Assembly: GCA_964405335.1 (NCBI GenBank) | Contig: CAYONP010000020.1 | Location: 4,260-68,259 of the forward strand | Source: CAYONP01 sp964405335 | Lineage (GTDB): Bacteria > Armatimonadota > UBA10988 | Reading direction: 5' to 3' | Length of the DNA: 64,000 nt | Shown here: piece by piece, positions 52,818 through 61,375 of the stretch | How positions within the stretch are numbered: position 1 is the stretch's first letter | Layout of the letters: every line of letters starts with the position of its first letter | Translations under genes and position numbers: made by a program | Notes under the pieces: generated by a model | Told to the model about the DNA's origin: nothing | Database searches by the model: none | Seen by the model: the letters and a program-made list of their open reading frames with translations, nothing else

Positions 52818-53843
52818 ATGACCCACCGTGAACGACAACTGGCCGCCATCCGGCACCAAGTCGCCGATCGCGTGCCGGTCGACTGCATCTGCATCGAGCC
52901 GATCGAGGCCATCGCCGCGCACCTCGGCATCGCGCCCGAGGCGGTCCACGACGCGCTCGGGATCGACGGCCGACTGGTCGCCCCCGCCTGGCTCGGCGAG
53001 CCGCGCGTTGGACTCGACGGTCAGCCGCTCAGCGCCTGGGGCACCGTGCCGAGTGGCGACTACGGCACCGCGCGCTGGGCCCCGCTCGCCGGCGCCACCA
53101 GCATCGCCGAGGTCGAGCGGCACCGCCTGCCCGACCCGGCCGAGTTCGACTACGCCGGCGCCGCCCGCCGCGCCGCCGACATGGCCGACTACGCCGTGCG
53201 CGGGCCCTACTGGTTGCCGCTCTTCTGCGGCGTCTGCGACCTGTTCGGCATGGAGCGCGCGCTGCTCCACCTGGCGCTCGAGCCGAGGCTGTTCGAAGCG
53301 GCCCTCGAGCGCATCTTCGCCGTCGTCCACGAGGTCTGCCGCCGACTGCTCGAAGCCAGTGGCGAGGCGCTGCCGATCCTCTGCCTCGGCGACGACTTCG
53401 CCACCCAGCGCGGGCTGATGATGTCACCGGCGGTCTGGCGGCGCTACCTGCTGCCGCGCTATGCGGCGCTGTTCGAGCTGGCCCGGCAGCGCGGGCGGTC
53501 CGTCTGGTTCCACTCTTGCGGCGACATCACGGCGGTGCTGCCCGACCTGATCGAGGCGGGCATGGACGTCTGGGAGACGGTCCAGCTCGACACGCTGCCG
53601 CTCGGCGCCACCGACCTCAAGCGCGAGTACGGCCGCGACCTGTGCTTCTTCGGCGGCATCAGCACCCAGCGTCTGCCCTACCTGACGCCGGACCAGGTGC
53701 GAACCGAGACCCGCCGCTGCCTAGAGCGGCTCGGCGCCGGCGGCGGCTACATCTGCGGTCCCGACCACCACCTGAAGCCCGACGTGCCGCCGGCGAACGC
53801 GGTGGCGTTGTTTGGTGAGGCGGTGGGGTTTGGGGGGATGTAG
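52818..53843 (+). CDS. URO-D family protein
   Basis: A 341-residue uroporphyrinogen decarboxylase-superfamily barrel. It starts MTHRERQLAAIRHQVADRVPVD and contains LCLGDDFATQRGLMMSPAVWRRYLLPRY, VWFHSCGDITAVLPDLIEAGMDVWETVQ, FFGGISTQRLPY and a C-terminal GGYICGPDHHLKPDVPP. These segments match the branch common in planctomycete-like bacteria with unknown, possibly methyl-transfer, substrates. Divergent from ilvD by 87 bases. GGGAG lies 11 bases before the ATG. Confidence 0.84.
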   Translation: MTHRERQLAAIRHQVADRVPVDCICIEPIEAIAAHLGIAPEAVHDALGIDGRLVAPAWLGEPRVGLDGQPLSAWGTVPSGDYGTARWAPLAGATSIAEVERHRLPDPAEFDYAGAARRAADMADYAVRGPYWLPLFCGVCDLFGMERALLHLALEPRLFEAALERIFAVVHEVCRRLLEASGEALPILCLGDDFATQRGLMMSPAVWRRYLLPRYAALFELARQRGRSVWFHSCGDITAVLPDLIEAGMDVWETVQLDTLPLGATDLKREYGRDLCFFGGISTQRLPYLTPDQVRTETRRCLERLGAGGGYICGPDHHLKPDVPPANAVALFGEAVGFGGM

Positions 53844-54043
53844 CCGGCCCTGTTTGAGCGGAGAGGGGCTCAGAATGCGGCGAGGCGGGGGTTAGCGGTC
53901 AGGGCGGAACGACGAGCGGCGGCACCTGAGCTGACTGCCGGCCTCGCCGGCGAGTTCGTAGGTGGGCGCAGGCGCTGCAACGGGGCGGCGTTCGCGGGCG
54001 GCACAAGGAGGTCGGGTCCATCGCGCGGCTCTGGCAGCTTCTG

Positions 54044-55870
54044 TCACGGCCATACTGCGCCGGCTAGCGGAGCCAGCACCTTGATGGGCAGCGACATCGT
54101 AGTCCCCGGCTCGACGATGAACGGATCACTGCGCCATTCCAGTAACTGGAGTTGGTTGATGGAGGTAGGCCGGTAGAGGAGGCGATACGCCACCGCCGGC
54201 GGCGGACAGGTTAGCTCGTAGCCGCCGTTCTGATCTGTCGCGACCGAGTAACAGGCGCGCCACTGCCCGTTCCACAGCGCCTCAACAGCAACCGAGCAGG
54301 GGGTGGCCGGGCTGCCTTCTGCGGCGAAGACCAGACCGCGTACGCGACCGGCGGTGCCGGTGGCGAGGTTGAGGGTGATGGCATCGAAGTCGTCGTCAGG
54401 GAGTGTCAGCCGCGGCTCGGGGGTGGCGTCCATACCATACCAAGCTGCCAGGGACAGTCGACGGCCGCGGAAGCGCCCCGGTAGTTCGAACACACCGTTG
54501 GCGTCGGTCCTCAGGGAGCGCGCCGGCCGCGCGGCGCCCCGCATCAGTTGCACCGCCACCTGCGCCTGGGACACAGGTTGACCGTCTGGCCCCAGCACCA
54601 CACCTCGGAGCGGTTCGGGCGTGCTCAGGTCGAGGACCATCTCGCGCTCCGGTTCGTCGAAGATCTCGATCTCGACGCAAGCCGCCAAGTCATCCTCGGC
54701 CCTCATACCGCTACGGGCACTGAACAAGGTCCAGCCGGGCGGCACGCGTACCTCGAAACGGCCCTCCGGCCCAAGTTGGTAGTACTCGGCGCCGTCCGGA
54801 CGCGAGGCTCCAGAGACAACCAACTGCACCCAGGGCGGCATCGGCCCGTCCTCAGCCGGCAGTACCTGACCATGCACGAGGGTGCCCGGAATGAGCCGCA
54901 GCACTGGTGTCGCTCCGGCGCCCAGGAGCCCAGGCATGGCACGGGCAGCCGCAGCGGTCCACTCAACGGCCCGCTCCTCGTCCAGATAGGTTTCGAGGTA
55001 GTGCCAGTCGAGCGCCAGCGAGTCGATGCGATAATGACCGTTGTCGTCGGTCACCGCCCAGCCCACCGAGCCCGGCTCATCAACTCCCGCAGCACGAATA
55101 CGGATTCCGGCCGCCGGCCCGCCCGTTGGGCCATAGACGACCCGACCCTCGAGGCGCCCCGCCAACTCAACCCTGAAGCACAACGGCTCCCGCGTCGGTC
55201 GATAGGGATAGAAATGACTGCCGCCGGCGATGAGGACCACGCCGTCCGCTCGCACATGCACCTGACCGAGGCGGTCAAGCTCGATGAACCGACGGTCGAG
55301 GACCTCGAAGCTCAGCTCACCGGTCGGTACGCCGGCCAGTCGGCAATCGCCGTAGGCATCGGTTTGCGCAGCCACTCCATCTCGAAGCTGCTCAGGGAGA
55401 GTCAGGCCGTTGACGGAGCGGATCCGCACGCGGACTGCCTCGGTGGAGATCAGCGGGTGCTCCACGCGTGCCGGCACCTCATGCCCGCGTTCCATCCGAA
55501 GCGCTACGAATTCGGGCACTTGGCCGAGCACAAGAACTAGCGGCGCACAGTCTGGTGCGGTCACCAGCAGGCCGGACCAGAGGTAGTTGCCCGGCCTGGT
55601 TACCCGGCAGTTCCGCGGCAAGACGAACAAGCCATGCTCGTCAGTCACCGCGGTGGCGAAGTCCGGTGCGTCCGGCCCGAGGCCCAAGAGCCGCCAATGG
55701 ACCTCCACGCCCGGCATCTGATCGCCGTCCGGGTCGAGTAACTGCCCCTCAAGAATGCCGCCCGGCACCTCGGCCACTTCGTCGGCCAACACCGGTGGCA
55801 ACTCGGACCGCGGTGCGGGTGCCGCCGCACCGAGCCAGACCAGCATCCAGCAGGTCAGACCAACCACCAT
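54044..55870 (-). CDS. Exported protein with carboxypeptidase-regulatory-like repeats
   Basis: A 608-residue secreted protein with signal peptide VVGLTCWMLVWLGAAAPAPR. It is built of repeated beta-sandwich modules of the CarboxypepD_reg type. Each has an opening like LEGQLLDPDGDQMPGVEV, LEGRVVYGPTGGPAAGIRI, LRGVVLGPDGQPVSQAQV or VRGLVFAAEGSPATPCSV, and a partner strand such as AVTDDNGHYRI or RTDANGVFELPG. At least four such modules are visible. Probably structural or adhesive at the cell surface. No anchor is seen at the C-terminus. Confidence 0.75.
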   Translation of the reverse strand: MVVGLTCWMLVWLGAAAPAPRSELPPVLADEVAEVPGGILEGQLLDPDGDQMPGVEVHWRLLGLGPDAPDFATAVTDEHGLFVLPRNCRVTRPGNYLWSGLLVTAPDCAPLVLVLGQVPEFVALRMERGHEVPARVEHPLISTEAVRVRIRSVNGLTLPEQLRDGVAAQTDAYGDCRLAGVPTGELSFEVLDRRFIELDRLGQVHVRADGVVLIAGGSHFYPYRPTREPLCFRVELAGRLEGRVVYGPTGGPAAGIRIRAAGVDEPGSVGWAVTDDNGHYRIDSLALDWHYLETYLDEERAVEWTAAAARAMPGLLGAGATPVLRLIPGTLVHGQVLPAEDGPMPPWVQLVVSGASRPDGAEYYQLGPEGRFEVRVPPGWTLFSARSGMRAEDDLAACVEIEIFDEPEREMVLDLSTPEPLRGVVLGPDGQPVSQAQVAVQLMRGAARPARSLRTDANGVFELPGRFRGRRLSLAAWYGMDATPEPRLTLPDDDFDAITLNLATGTAGRVRGLVFAAEGSPATPCSVAVEALWNGQWRACYSVATDQNGGYELTCPPPAVAYRLLYRPTSINQLQLLEWRSDPFIVEPGTTMSLPIKVLAPLAGAVWP

Positions 55871-55931
55871 GTCGCGCTCCCACGGCGCAGGATGCAGTGG
55901 ACTTCACGGCATGTCAAGGCACTACCCATGA

Positions 55932-56010
55932 GGTCAGGTCCAACAATCATGCGGTCAGTTTCGATTCTGCGCCAGGATCGAAACATCCTGCCCGAAACCG
56001 AGACCTGACC
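55932..56010. repeat. Nested inverted repeats downstream of the GH172 operon
   Basis: Outer arms GGTCAGGTC (55932-55940) and GACCTGACC (56002-56010) enclose an inner hairpin, GTTTCGATTC (55958-55967) with GGATCGAAAC (55975-55984), which has nine Watson-Crick pairs and one G-U around a 7-base loop. It could terminate the minus-strand GH172-DUF4926 transcript, though no U-run follows, or be a REP-like element. Confidence 0.4.
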
Positions 56011-56015
56011 CGGGC

Positions 56016-56201
56016 TTACGCCGCCACCTCGAATCGCAGGACGATCAACTCCTCGCTCGGCACCGCCAGCATCGCGTAGGTCCGCCCGTCGTCGTCGCTG
56101 AACTCGACCACCGTGCCGACCTGACCACGGCGGAGCCCGGCCGACTGCTGGTCGGTCAGCAATGCCACCGCCTCGAGCAGCCGTATCTCGGCAGTGCGCA
56201 T
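56016..56201 (-). CDS. DUF4926 small protein
   Basis: The protein has 61 residues: a helix (EIRLLEAVALLTDQ), then GLRRGQVGTVVEF-SDDDGRTYAML and a final LIVLRFEV strand, the DUF4926 pattern. These small SH3-like proteins often occur near toxin genes, but none is adjacent here. ATG at 56201 lies 4 bases after the GH172 stop on the same strand, so the two are coupled. An ATG 24 bases further upstream is less likely. Confidence 0.75.
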   Translation of the reverse strand: MRTAEIRLLEAVALLTDQQSAGLRRGQVGTVVEFSDDDGRTYAMLAVPSEELIVLRFEVAA

Positions 56202-56205
56202 CGCC

Positions 56206-57303
56206 TCAGATGATCTCCAGCTCATCCGCCGACGGCAGCGCCGGGAACGGCGCGGTCGGCAGCACCTGGTACCAATAGGCCACGCTCGCCAGATCGTCCT
56301 GCAGCGGCAGGTAGCGCCCGCCGGCGCGCCAGCCGAGGGCCTGGATGGTCACCCGCAGGTCGGTCTGGAAGCGGATCGGGTCGGTGATGTGCCAGCGGTA
56401 CTGCCCGAACCGTATCTGGCTGTTCCACAGCTTGTCTGGCAGGTGCACCTCGGGCATGCCGGTGTACGGACTGCTGAACGGCACGTAGGCGTTGTCGACC
56501 ACGTAGCAGTAGGCGCCGCAGAAGTAATCTTCGGTGCCGGTACCACAGATGGTCGGATAGTCGGTGTCGCCGTCCATGAAGAACTTGATCTCGCCCTCGC
56601 CCCACCAGCCGGTGTTGTTGCTCCCCCAGGCCAGGTAGGTGCCGACGTAGTGGCCCTGGCCGCGAAGGCCGTCGACGATGGTGTAGTCGGTCTGGAAGGG
56701 CAGTGGGTTGGTCCGCCGGAACTGGGCGTGGAAGTAAGCCGCGTCGTCGCGCACCGGGCCGAGCGCGTAGTCGACCTGGTAGTAGAGCGTCATCTTCCCT
56801 TCGCCAGGCTTGAAGCTCACCTGGTCGGCCAGGTTGGTCATCGTGATCCGGCAGCGCCGGCGGAACGGCATCGGCCAGTAGCAGTTGAACCCGTTGCGGG
56901 GATTGACGCAGACGGCCAGGCTGTTGACCTGCGCATACTTGCCCCAGCCCTGGGCGAAGAAGTCGCCGACGGGCACCTCGACCGATGGATGCTCCTGATC
57001 ATCCCAGTAGAAGCGGAGGATCGACCAGCGGTAGTTGCCGGTCGGCGTCATCCAGATGTGCTGGATCGCGCCGGGCCCTTCGATGTCGGCGAGCACGAAC
57101 TCGGTGCCCGGCTCGATCACCACCGAGGGGCTGATCTTCCAGCCCTGGCCCAGGTCGCGCGCGCAGCCGGCGCCGGTGCCCTCGGTGGCCATGCCGCCGG
57201 CACCCTTGGCACCGGTGAAGTTCTCCGGGCTGGCCGAGCGCGTCTGAGCGTCGCTCAACCGGTACAGCGTGCCGAGGTCCACCGCGAGGCCGTCGAATCC
57301 CAT
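56206..57303 (-). CDS. GH172 (DUF2961) family glycosidase-like protein
   Basis: The protein has 365 residues, close to the usual family length. It is a double jelly roll: GPGAIQHIWMTPTGNYRWSILRFYWDD, VEVPVGDFFAQGWG, FNCYWPMPFRRRCRITMTN and, at the core, WWGEGEIKFFMDGD with GTGTEDYFCGAY. The Glu residues of GEGEIK and GTEDYF are the catalytic candidates in this family, which acts on fructo- or arabinofuranosides. No signal peptide. Followed directly by DUF4926. Confidence 0.9.
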   Translation of the reverse strand: MGFDGLAVDLGTLYRLSDAQTRSASPENFTGAKGAGGMATEGTGAGCARDLGQGWKISPSVVIEPGTEFVLADIEGPGAIQHIWMTPTGNYRWSILRFYWDDQEHPSVEVPVGDFFAQGWGKYAQVNSLAVCVNPRNGFNCYWPMPFRRRCRITMTNLADQVSFKPGEGKMTLYYQVDYALGPVRDDAAYFHAQFRRTNPLPFQTDYTIVDGLRGQGHYVGTYLAWGSNNTGWWGEGEIKFFMDGDTDYPTICGTGTEDYFCGAYCYVVDNAYVPFSSPYTGMPEVHLPDKLWNSQIRFGQYRWHITDPIRFQTDLRVTIQALGWRAGGRYLPLQDDLASVAYWYQVLPTAPFPALPSADELEII

Positions 57304-57381
57304 GCGTCACTCCTTGCCGGCGGGGCGGTTCGGCGTGGCTGGGGCAAGGCCTCCCAGAATCGCGCCGCCAGAGGGCGCCAG

Positions 57382-59196
57382 TCATCGGTCATCGCGCCAC
57401 GTGATGAATTCAGGCCAGTCCCAATTCACTTTCTCGCACTCGCGGTGTCGTGCGGATCGGTCTTGATAGTATGGCAGCAGCCTGTCGCGGTAGTTCTCCA
57501 CAAACCACCCCCACAGATACTCCGGCGGCTCGTGCAACATCGCGTTTGCCCAGCGTGCTGCATCGGGGTCGGAGCGAAAGTACTGCCTCCACGTCTTGAG
57601 CGTCTGATCGTGGTGCCAAAGCTCCGGCAGTGGCTCTGCGAATCCGGAGCCGGTCGTGGGATCTGTGTTGACAATGTCCGAGAGCCACAAAGCAAACATG
57701 AAGTGGTGATCGGCAAGAAGCCCCTTCACCGGATCCTCCCCCGCCGAGAGGGCCGCTCCGAGGTGCTGGCCGAACCACGGCGAAGTTCGGAGCCACTGGC
57801 CTACATGATCTTCTGTCGAGCGTAGCGCCTCGCATCTCAGCAGATGGCAGCGATGAAGCGGCGTTGACGACTCCCCGTCCTTCACCGGAAGACCGTAGAG
57901 CCGGGAGAGGAAGGGCCAGCGGCGAAGGTGGACGCTGATGAGCGACCACGTGACGACGAGCGCCACGTGAGCGAACCGGATCGACCATTCGGGCCACTCG
58001 TAGTAGCTGCCGCTTCGCTGCCGATCCACATACATCGAATCTGGGAGGTGTGCCGCAATGTCATTGAGCAGGATGTCGAAAGTCCCGGCGTCGTCGAGCT
58101 CGATCACCACCGCACCCACCCGGGCCAGGCCTTCGATGCTGGCCAGGACCAACTTTGCCAAGTCTTCCAAGCTCCGTGCCGTTGTCTCTTTGCGAGGGTC
58201 GCCTAGCGAGCTGCGCAGCTCGAGAGTCACGCTGTCACGAAGCCGGCGGCAGAAGTCGACCAAACGGGGTCGTTCGCCGCGAAGTATGAGGGCTCGGACC
58301 TCGCGCTCCAGCACTTCCGGCGACTGCACCGTTGTTTCGCTGGAGAGTGCCTCGATGCGGCTTTCGAGTGTGCGAAGTGCCTCATCAGCGCTCTCTATGC
58401 GCATCACGCGACACCGGTCGTTGCCCCGCAGCTCCGCGACGACCTCGCTCTCCTGGCCGCATGCCAGCCAGTAGAGCAGGTACGGACTGCAGCGCTCTTG
58501 GAGCAGCCGACAGACGCGCTCGTTCTGCCACCCGTGGTAGCCTACGACGATGATCGCGTTCCGACTTAACAGCTCCGCCAGCACCGCATCCATCGCCGGG
58601 TCGAGGTCGGCAACCTCGGCGGGGGTATTGCGCAGCACGCCGTCGGCCCAGTGACCGTGCGGCTTGAACACGACGCATCGCTCGTGCTCGAACAGCGCCG
58701 GATCCGCACACTGCTGCTGCGTGCTGAGGACCGGCGCTTGGATCCCGACCTCGCGCAGGGCGTCTTCCATCAGCGGGTCGAAGTTCGTCGTGACGATGCG
58801 CCGTACGCGCCCGTCGCGGGCTAGGCAAGCGATCACTTGATGTGCCTTGGTCGGCGGGATGACCTCTTCGTTCTGGTCGTCACCCTCCCGCACGAACATG
58901 CTGCGCAGGTACGCTGTCCGATCAGGGATCGACGGACGCACGCGCTCGATCAGTGTGCTGTAGTCGCTGGAGGCCAAGCCCTCGTTCTCGGCCCATTCCT
59001 GCACGGCCGGCGGCAACGGGTCCTGGTCCTGCGTCGCAGCGATGTAGAGTTCCGTCAGCATCCGGTTGTGCACGTCCCACCCCGACGGAATGCCCGCGGC
59101 CTTGCTCACACCCGAACCCAGAAACACAACGAACTCGCCACGGCTGCTGGCGAGTTGGATAGCGAGCGACAGTAGGTCGAGTGCTTCGGGGTCCAT
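57382..59196 (-). CDS. SIR2-like domain protein, probable NADase
   Basis: The protein has 604 residues. The N-terminal SIR2-like domain spans about 20-270: FLGSGVSKAAGIPSGW (nucleotide loop), TTNFDP with Asn138, KPHGHW with candidate catalytic His180, and IIVVGYHGW. In bacteria this architecture, SIR2 plus a long uncharacterised C-terminal region, is common in anti-phage NAD-depleting proteins. Residues 290-604 match nothing that I know; one segment is hydrophobic (FAHVALVVTWSLISVHL). A sampled 60 bases (58021-58080) has 31 G/C, below the about 70% around it, which suggests acquisition. Confidence 0.82.
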   Translation of the reverse strand: MDPEALDLLSLAIQLASSRGEFVVFLGSGVSKAAGIPSGWDVHNRMLTELYIAATQDQDPLPPAVQEWAENEGLASSDYSTLIERVRPSIPDRTAYLRSMFVREGDDQNEEVIPPTKAHQVIACLARDGRVRRIVTTNFDPLMEDALREVGIQAPVLSTQQQCADPALFEHERCVVFKPHGHWADGVLRNTPAEVADLDPAMDAVLAELLSRNAIIVVGYHGWQNERVCRLLQERCSPYLLYWLACGQESEVVAELRGNDRCRVMRIESADEALRTLESRIEALSSETTVQSPEVLEREVRALILRGERPRLVDFCRRLRDSVTLELRSSLGDPRKETTARSLEDLAKLVLASIEGLARVGAVVIELDDAGTFDILLNDIAAHLPDSMYVDRQRSGSYYEWPEWSIRFAHVALVVTWSLISVHLRRWPFLSRLYGLPVKDGESSTPLHRCHLLRCEALRSTEDHVGQWLRTSPWFGQHLGAALSAGEDPVKGLLADHHFMFALWLSDIVNTDPTTGSGFAEPLPELWHHDQTLKTWRQYFRSDPDAARWANAMLHEPPEYLWGWFVENYRDRLLPYYQDRSARHRECEKVNWDWPEFITWRDDR

Positions 59197-59288
59197 TGCC
59201 GATTCCGTATCTTGCTTCTGATGAAAGCACTACTCGTCAGGCTCTTACACCGAGCCCGGCTTGTATCCTGCATGGCTCCCCAAACCCA

Positions 59289-59322
59289 CACCGCCGCCGG
59301 CTCCCGCGAGCCGGCGGCGGTG
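59289..59322 (-). terminator. Strong 15-bp hairpin, candidate terminator
   Basis: A perfect 15-bp stem with a 4-base loop (stem halves 59289-59303 and 59308-59322) lies just beyond the lipoprotein stop on the minus strand. A GTTTGGGG stretch follows rather than a U-run, so termination is plausible but not certain. It may also insulate the SIR2 gene. Confidence 0.55.
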
Positions 59323-59341
59323 AATTGGTTGCGGTAGTCGG

Positions 59342-59572
59342 TTACTCGGTCCCGGCGTCGCCGCCGGCGACCGGCGCGTCGGTCGCGCCGCCGGCGTCGT
59401 TGCTCACTCCGGCGTCACCGGCGCCGTCGGCGACCGGCGGGTCGTTGGTCGGCGTGGCGACGTCGGCCGTCGCCTCGGGCGGCAGCTCCTCGCTCTTTGG
59501 GCCGCAGGCGGGTAGCAGGGCCAGTCCGAGCAGCGCCAGGCCGGCAATCGTCGGCACGGTCCACTTGCGCAT
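59342..59572 (-). CDS. Small lipoprotein
   Basis: The protein has 76 residues. Signal peptide RKWTVPTIAGLALLGLALLPAC has a lipobox ending in Cys. The mature part is low complexity, rich in Ala, Asp, Gly and Pro (DVATPTNDPPVADGAGDAG). GGAG lies 7 bases before the ATG at 59572. It is located after the prepilin-like gene on the same strand; role unknown. Confidence 0.68.
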   Translation of the reverse strand: MRKWTVPTIAGLALLGLALLPACGPKSEELPPEATADVATPTNDPPVADGAGDAGVSNDAGGATDAPVAGGDAGTE

Positions 59573-59678
59573 ACGTCTTCTCCTCATAGTCCTCGGGCGG
59601 TATGGCGTCGTGCGCGACCAGGCCGCTCACGGCTCACGACTGATACGCGCCGGCGGCACGTTCGCGCGGTGAACCCGC

Positions 59679-59708
59679 CGGCGGCGGAGCCGGTCGACTC
59701 CGCCGCCG
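59679..59708 (-). terminator. 11-bp GC hairpin after the prepilin gene
   Basis: A perfect 11-bp stem with an 8-base loop (halves 59679-59689 and 59698-59708) starts 18 bases past the prepilin-like stop on the minus strand. No U-run follows. It could be a terminator or a processing/attenuation structure before the lipoprotein gene. Confidence 0.4.
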
Positions 59709-59726
59709 CGCGCACCGGGGCAGCGA

Positions 59727-60464
59727 TCAGTCGTAACCGATGGCGGTGGTGACGGTGCCGCCGAGGACGCCGTCGCAGTCGTAGTCGAGGTCGTTCTTGG
59801 CCGGCGCCCAGACGAAGTTGGCGTTGGCCAGCCGGTTCGGGTCGCTGATCCCGCCGAGCCACTTGACGTGGCCGTCGACGAAGCCGTAGTTGGCGCCCTC
59901 GTTATGCCGGTCGGCGCGGATGCAGCCCGAGGTGTTGCCGGCCCAGGTGCTGCCGACCACGGCTGGGTTGCTCAACTGCCGGCCGTCGGCCCAGGGGAAG
60001 GCGCCGGTCGGGACGATGTAGCAGATGGCCTGCTGGAACGGCGGCGTCGGCGCGGAGTTGGTGCCCTGTACGTCGGCGAAGCAGGGCGACTGCGCCGGGA
60101 GCGGGATTTCGGCCAACGAACGGCCGTTGCTGCCCATCGGGAAGTTGTAGCCGACGCTCAGCCAGACCCGCGTGGACGGGCAGGCCATGACCTGCTGGTT
60201 CTTCAGGTAGGGCTGCACCAGCTCGGTCCAGCGGAAGCCCCAGGCACCCGAGCCGCCGGTGGCCGAGTAGGGGATCACCCGCTCATCGTAGTCCTGGATG
60301 TATTGGATCAGGGAGAGCGTGAGCTGCTTGACGTTGCTCGAGCAGCTCGACTGGCGCGCCTTCTCCCGCGCCTTGGCGAAGACCGGGAAGAGGATGGCGG
60401 CGAGGATGGCGATGATCGCAATCACGACCAGCAGCTCGATCAGAGTAAACGCGCGTCGTCTCAT
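59727..60464 (-). CDS. Type IV prepilin-like/DUF1559 family protein
   Basis: The protein has 245 residues. It opens with a prepilin peptidase site and hydrophobic helix, RRRAFTLIELLVVIAIIAILAAILFPVF, followed by AKAREKARQSSCSSNVKQLTLSL. The C-terminal block HNEGANYGFVDGHVKWL is the H-x9-DG motif of pseudopilin-like proteins common in planctomycete-type and Armatimonadota genomes. It probably is a type II secretion-like pseudopilin. GGAGG lies 8 bases before the ATG at 60464. Confidence 0.9.
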   Translation of the reverse strand: MRRRAFTLIELLVVIAIIAILAAILFPVFAKAREKARQSSCSSNVKQLTLSLIQYIQDYDERVIPYSATGGSGAWGFRWTELVQPYLKNQQVMACPSTRVWLSVGYNFPMGSNGRSLAEIPLPAQSPCFADVQGTNSAPTPPFQQAICYIVPTGAFPWADGRQLSNPAVVGSTWAGNTSGCIRADRHNEGANYGFVDGHVKWLGGISDPNRLANANFVWAPAKNDLDYDCDGVLGGTVTTAIGYD

Positions 60465-60796
60465 GCTTGGATCCTCCACGCAAAACACAGCCCGAAACGC
60501 ACCACGACACGGCGCGCGCCGGGGCTAGTGAACTATACGAACCACCGGGCCGCGGAGTTCAACGCCCACGGCCTGTGCATCGATTTTGCCACGGGTGTGG
60601 GTCGCCTTCACGCCGAGTGGCGTTGGTTGACGCGAAAGTGAGACCGCGGGCGACCGCTGGCGGCCAAGGACACCTCGCCGCGCCGGCGAACGCCGGCTGT
60701 GGCACGTTGATCGCGGCCGGCCGGCGAATAACGTGCGCGGGGCGGGGTATGGCAGGACCGGGAGCAGGGCTCGCCGGAGCGAAGGAGCAGAAGCGC
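60465..60796. promoter_or_regulatory. Divergent intergenic region with prepilin -10 candidate
   Basis: 332 bases between the prepilin gene and the second sigma gene. On the minus strand TATAGT (60532-60537) could be the prepilin -10, but the best -35-like box, TTGAAC (60557-60562), is 19 bases away. The remainder is GC-rich with no gene or strong repeat that I can see. Confidence 0.35.
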
Positions 60797-61375
60797 GTGG
60801 CCGAGGTCGACTGCCGACTGGCCAACGAAGCGGTGCTCATCCGCCGGGCGCAGAACGGCGACCGCAACGCCTTTGGCGAGCTGGTCACCGCCTATATGCA
60901 GCGCGCCTATTACGCCGCGCTGAGCCTGGTCGGCAACCATGATGACGCGCTCGACCTGTCGCAGGAGGCGTTTGCCCGCGCCTATCGCGCCCGGCAGACG
61001 ATCGATCCCGAACAGCCGTTCTACAACTGGTATTACACCATCCTGCGGCGGCTCTGCTTCAACTTCGTGCGCGACCGCCGGCGGCGCCGCGAGCGGCTCG
61101 AGGAACATGCCGGGTGGCTGGTCGACGAAGCCGATGCGCGGGCCGCCGGTGACGACCCGGCACGGGCGGCCGAGGCGACCGAGCTGCACCGGCAGCTTCG
61201 GCGGGCGATTGACCGGCTGCCCGAACGCGAGCGCGAGATGCTGGTGTTGAAGGAATACCAGAACCTGAAATACCGCGAGATCGCCGCGCTGCTGGAGATC
61301 CCGATCGGCACGGTCATGAGCCGGCTCTATACCGCGCGCCGGCACCTGGCTGAGCTGATGGAGGGCGAACTGTGA
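60797..61375 (+). CDS. ECF RNA polymerase sigma factor
   Basis: A 192-residue group 4 sigma factor. Region 2 is AQNGDRNAFGELVTAYMQRAYYAALSL then NHDDALDLSQEAFARAYRA; region 4 is RLPEREREMLVLKEYQNLKYREIAALLEIPIGTVMSRL. GTG at 60797 has GGAG 9 bases upstream and gives a normal ECF length; an ATG at 60749 is the alternative. The stop overlaps the anti-sigma start by 4 bases (GTGA). Confidence 0.9.
   Translation: MAEVDCRLANEAVLIRRAQNGDRNAFGELVTAYMQRAYYAALSLVGNHDDALDLSQEAFARAYRARQTIDPEQPFYNWYYTILRRLCFNFVRDRRRRRERLEEHAGWLVDEADARAAGDDPARAAEATELHRQLRRAIDRLPEREREMLVLKEYQNLKYREIAALLEIPIGTVMSRLYTARRHLAELMEGEL

Noticed and set aside
54548..55540. A 330-codon plus-strand frame inside the exported repeat protein
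   Set aside because: The opposite strand has a signal peptide and repeated CarboxypepD-type modules; this frame has none.
56016..59196. DUF4926 and the SIR2-like gene as a toxin-antitoxin pair
   Set aside because: GH172 lies between them, and DUF4926 is coupled to GH172, not to the SIR2 gene.
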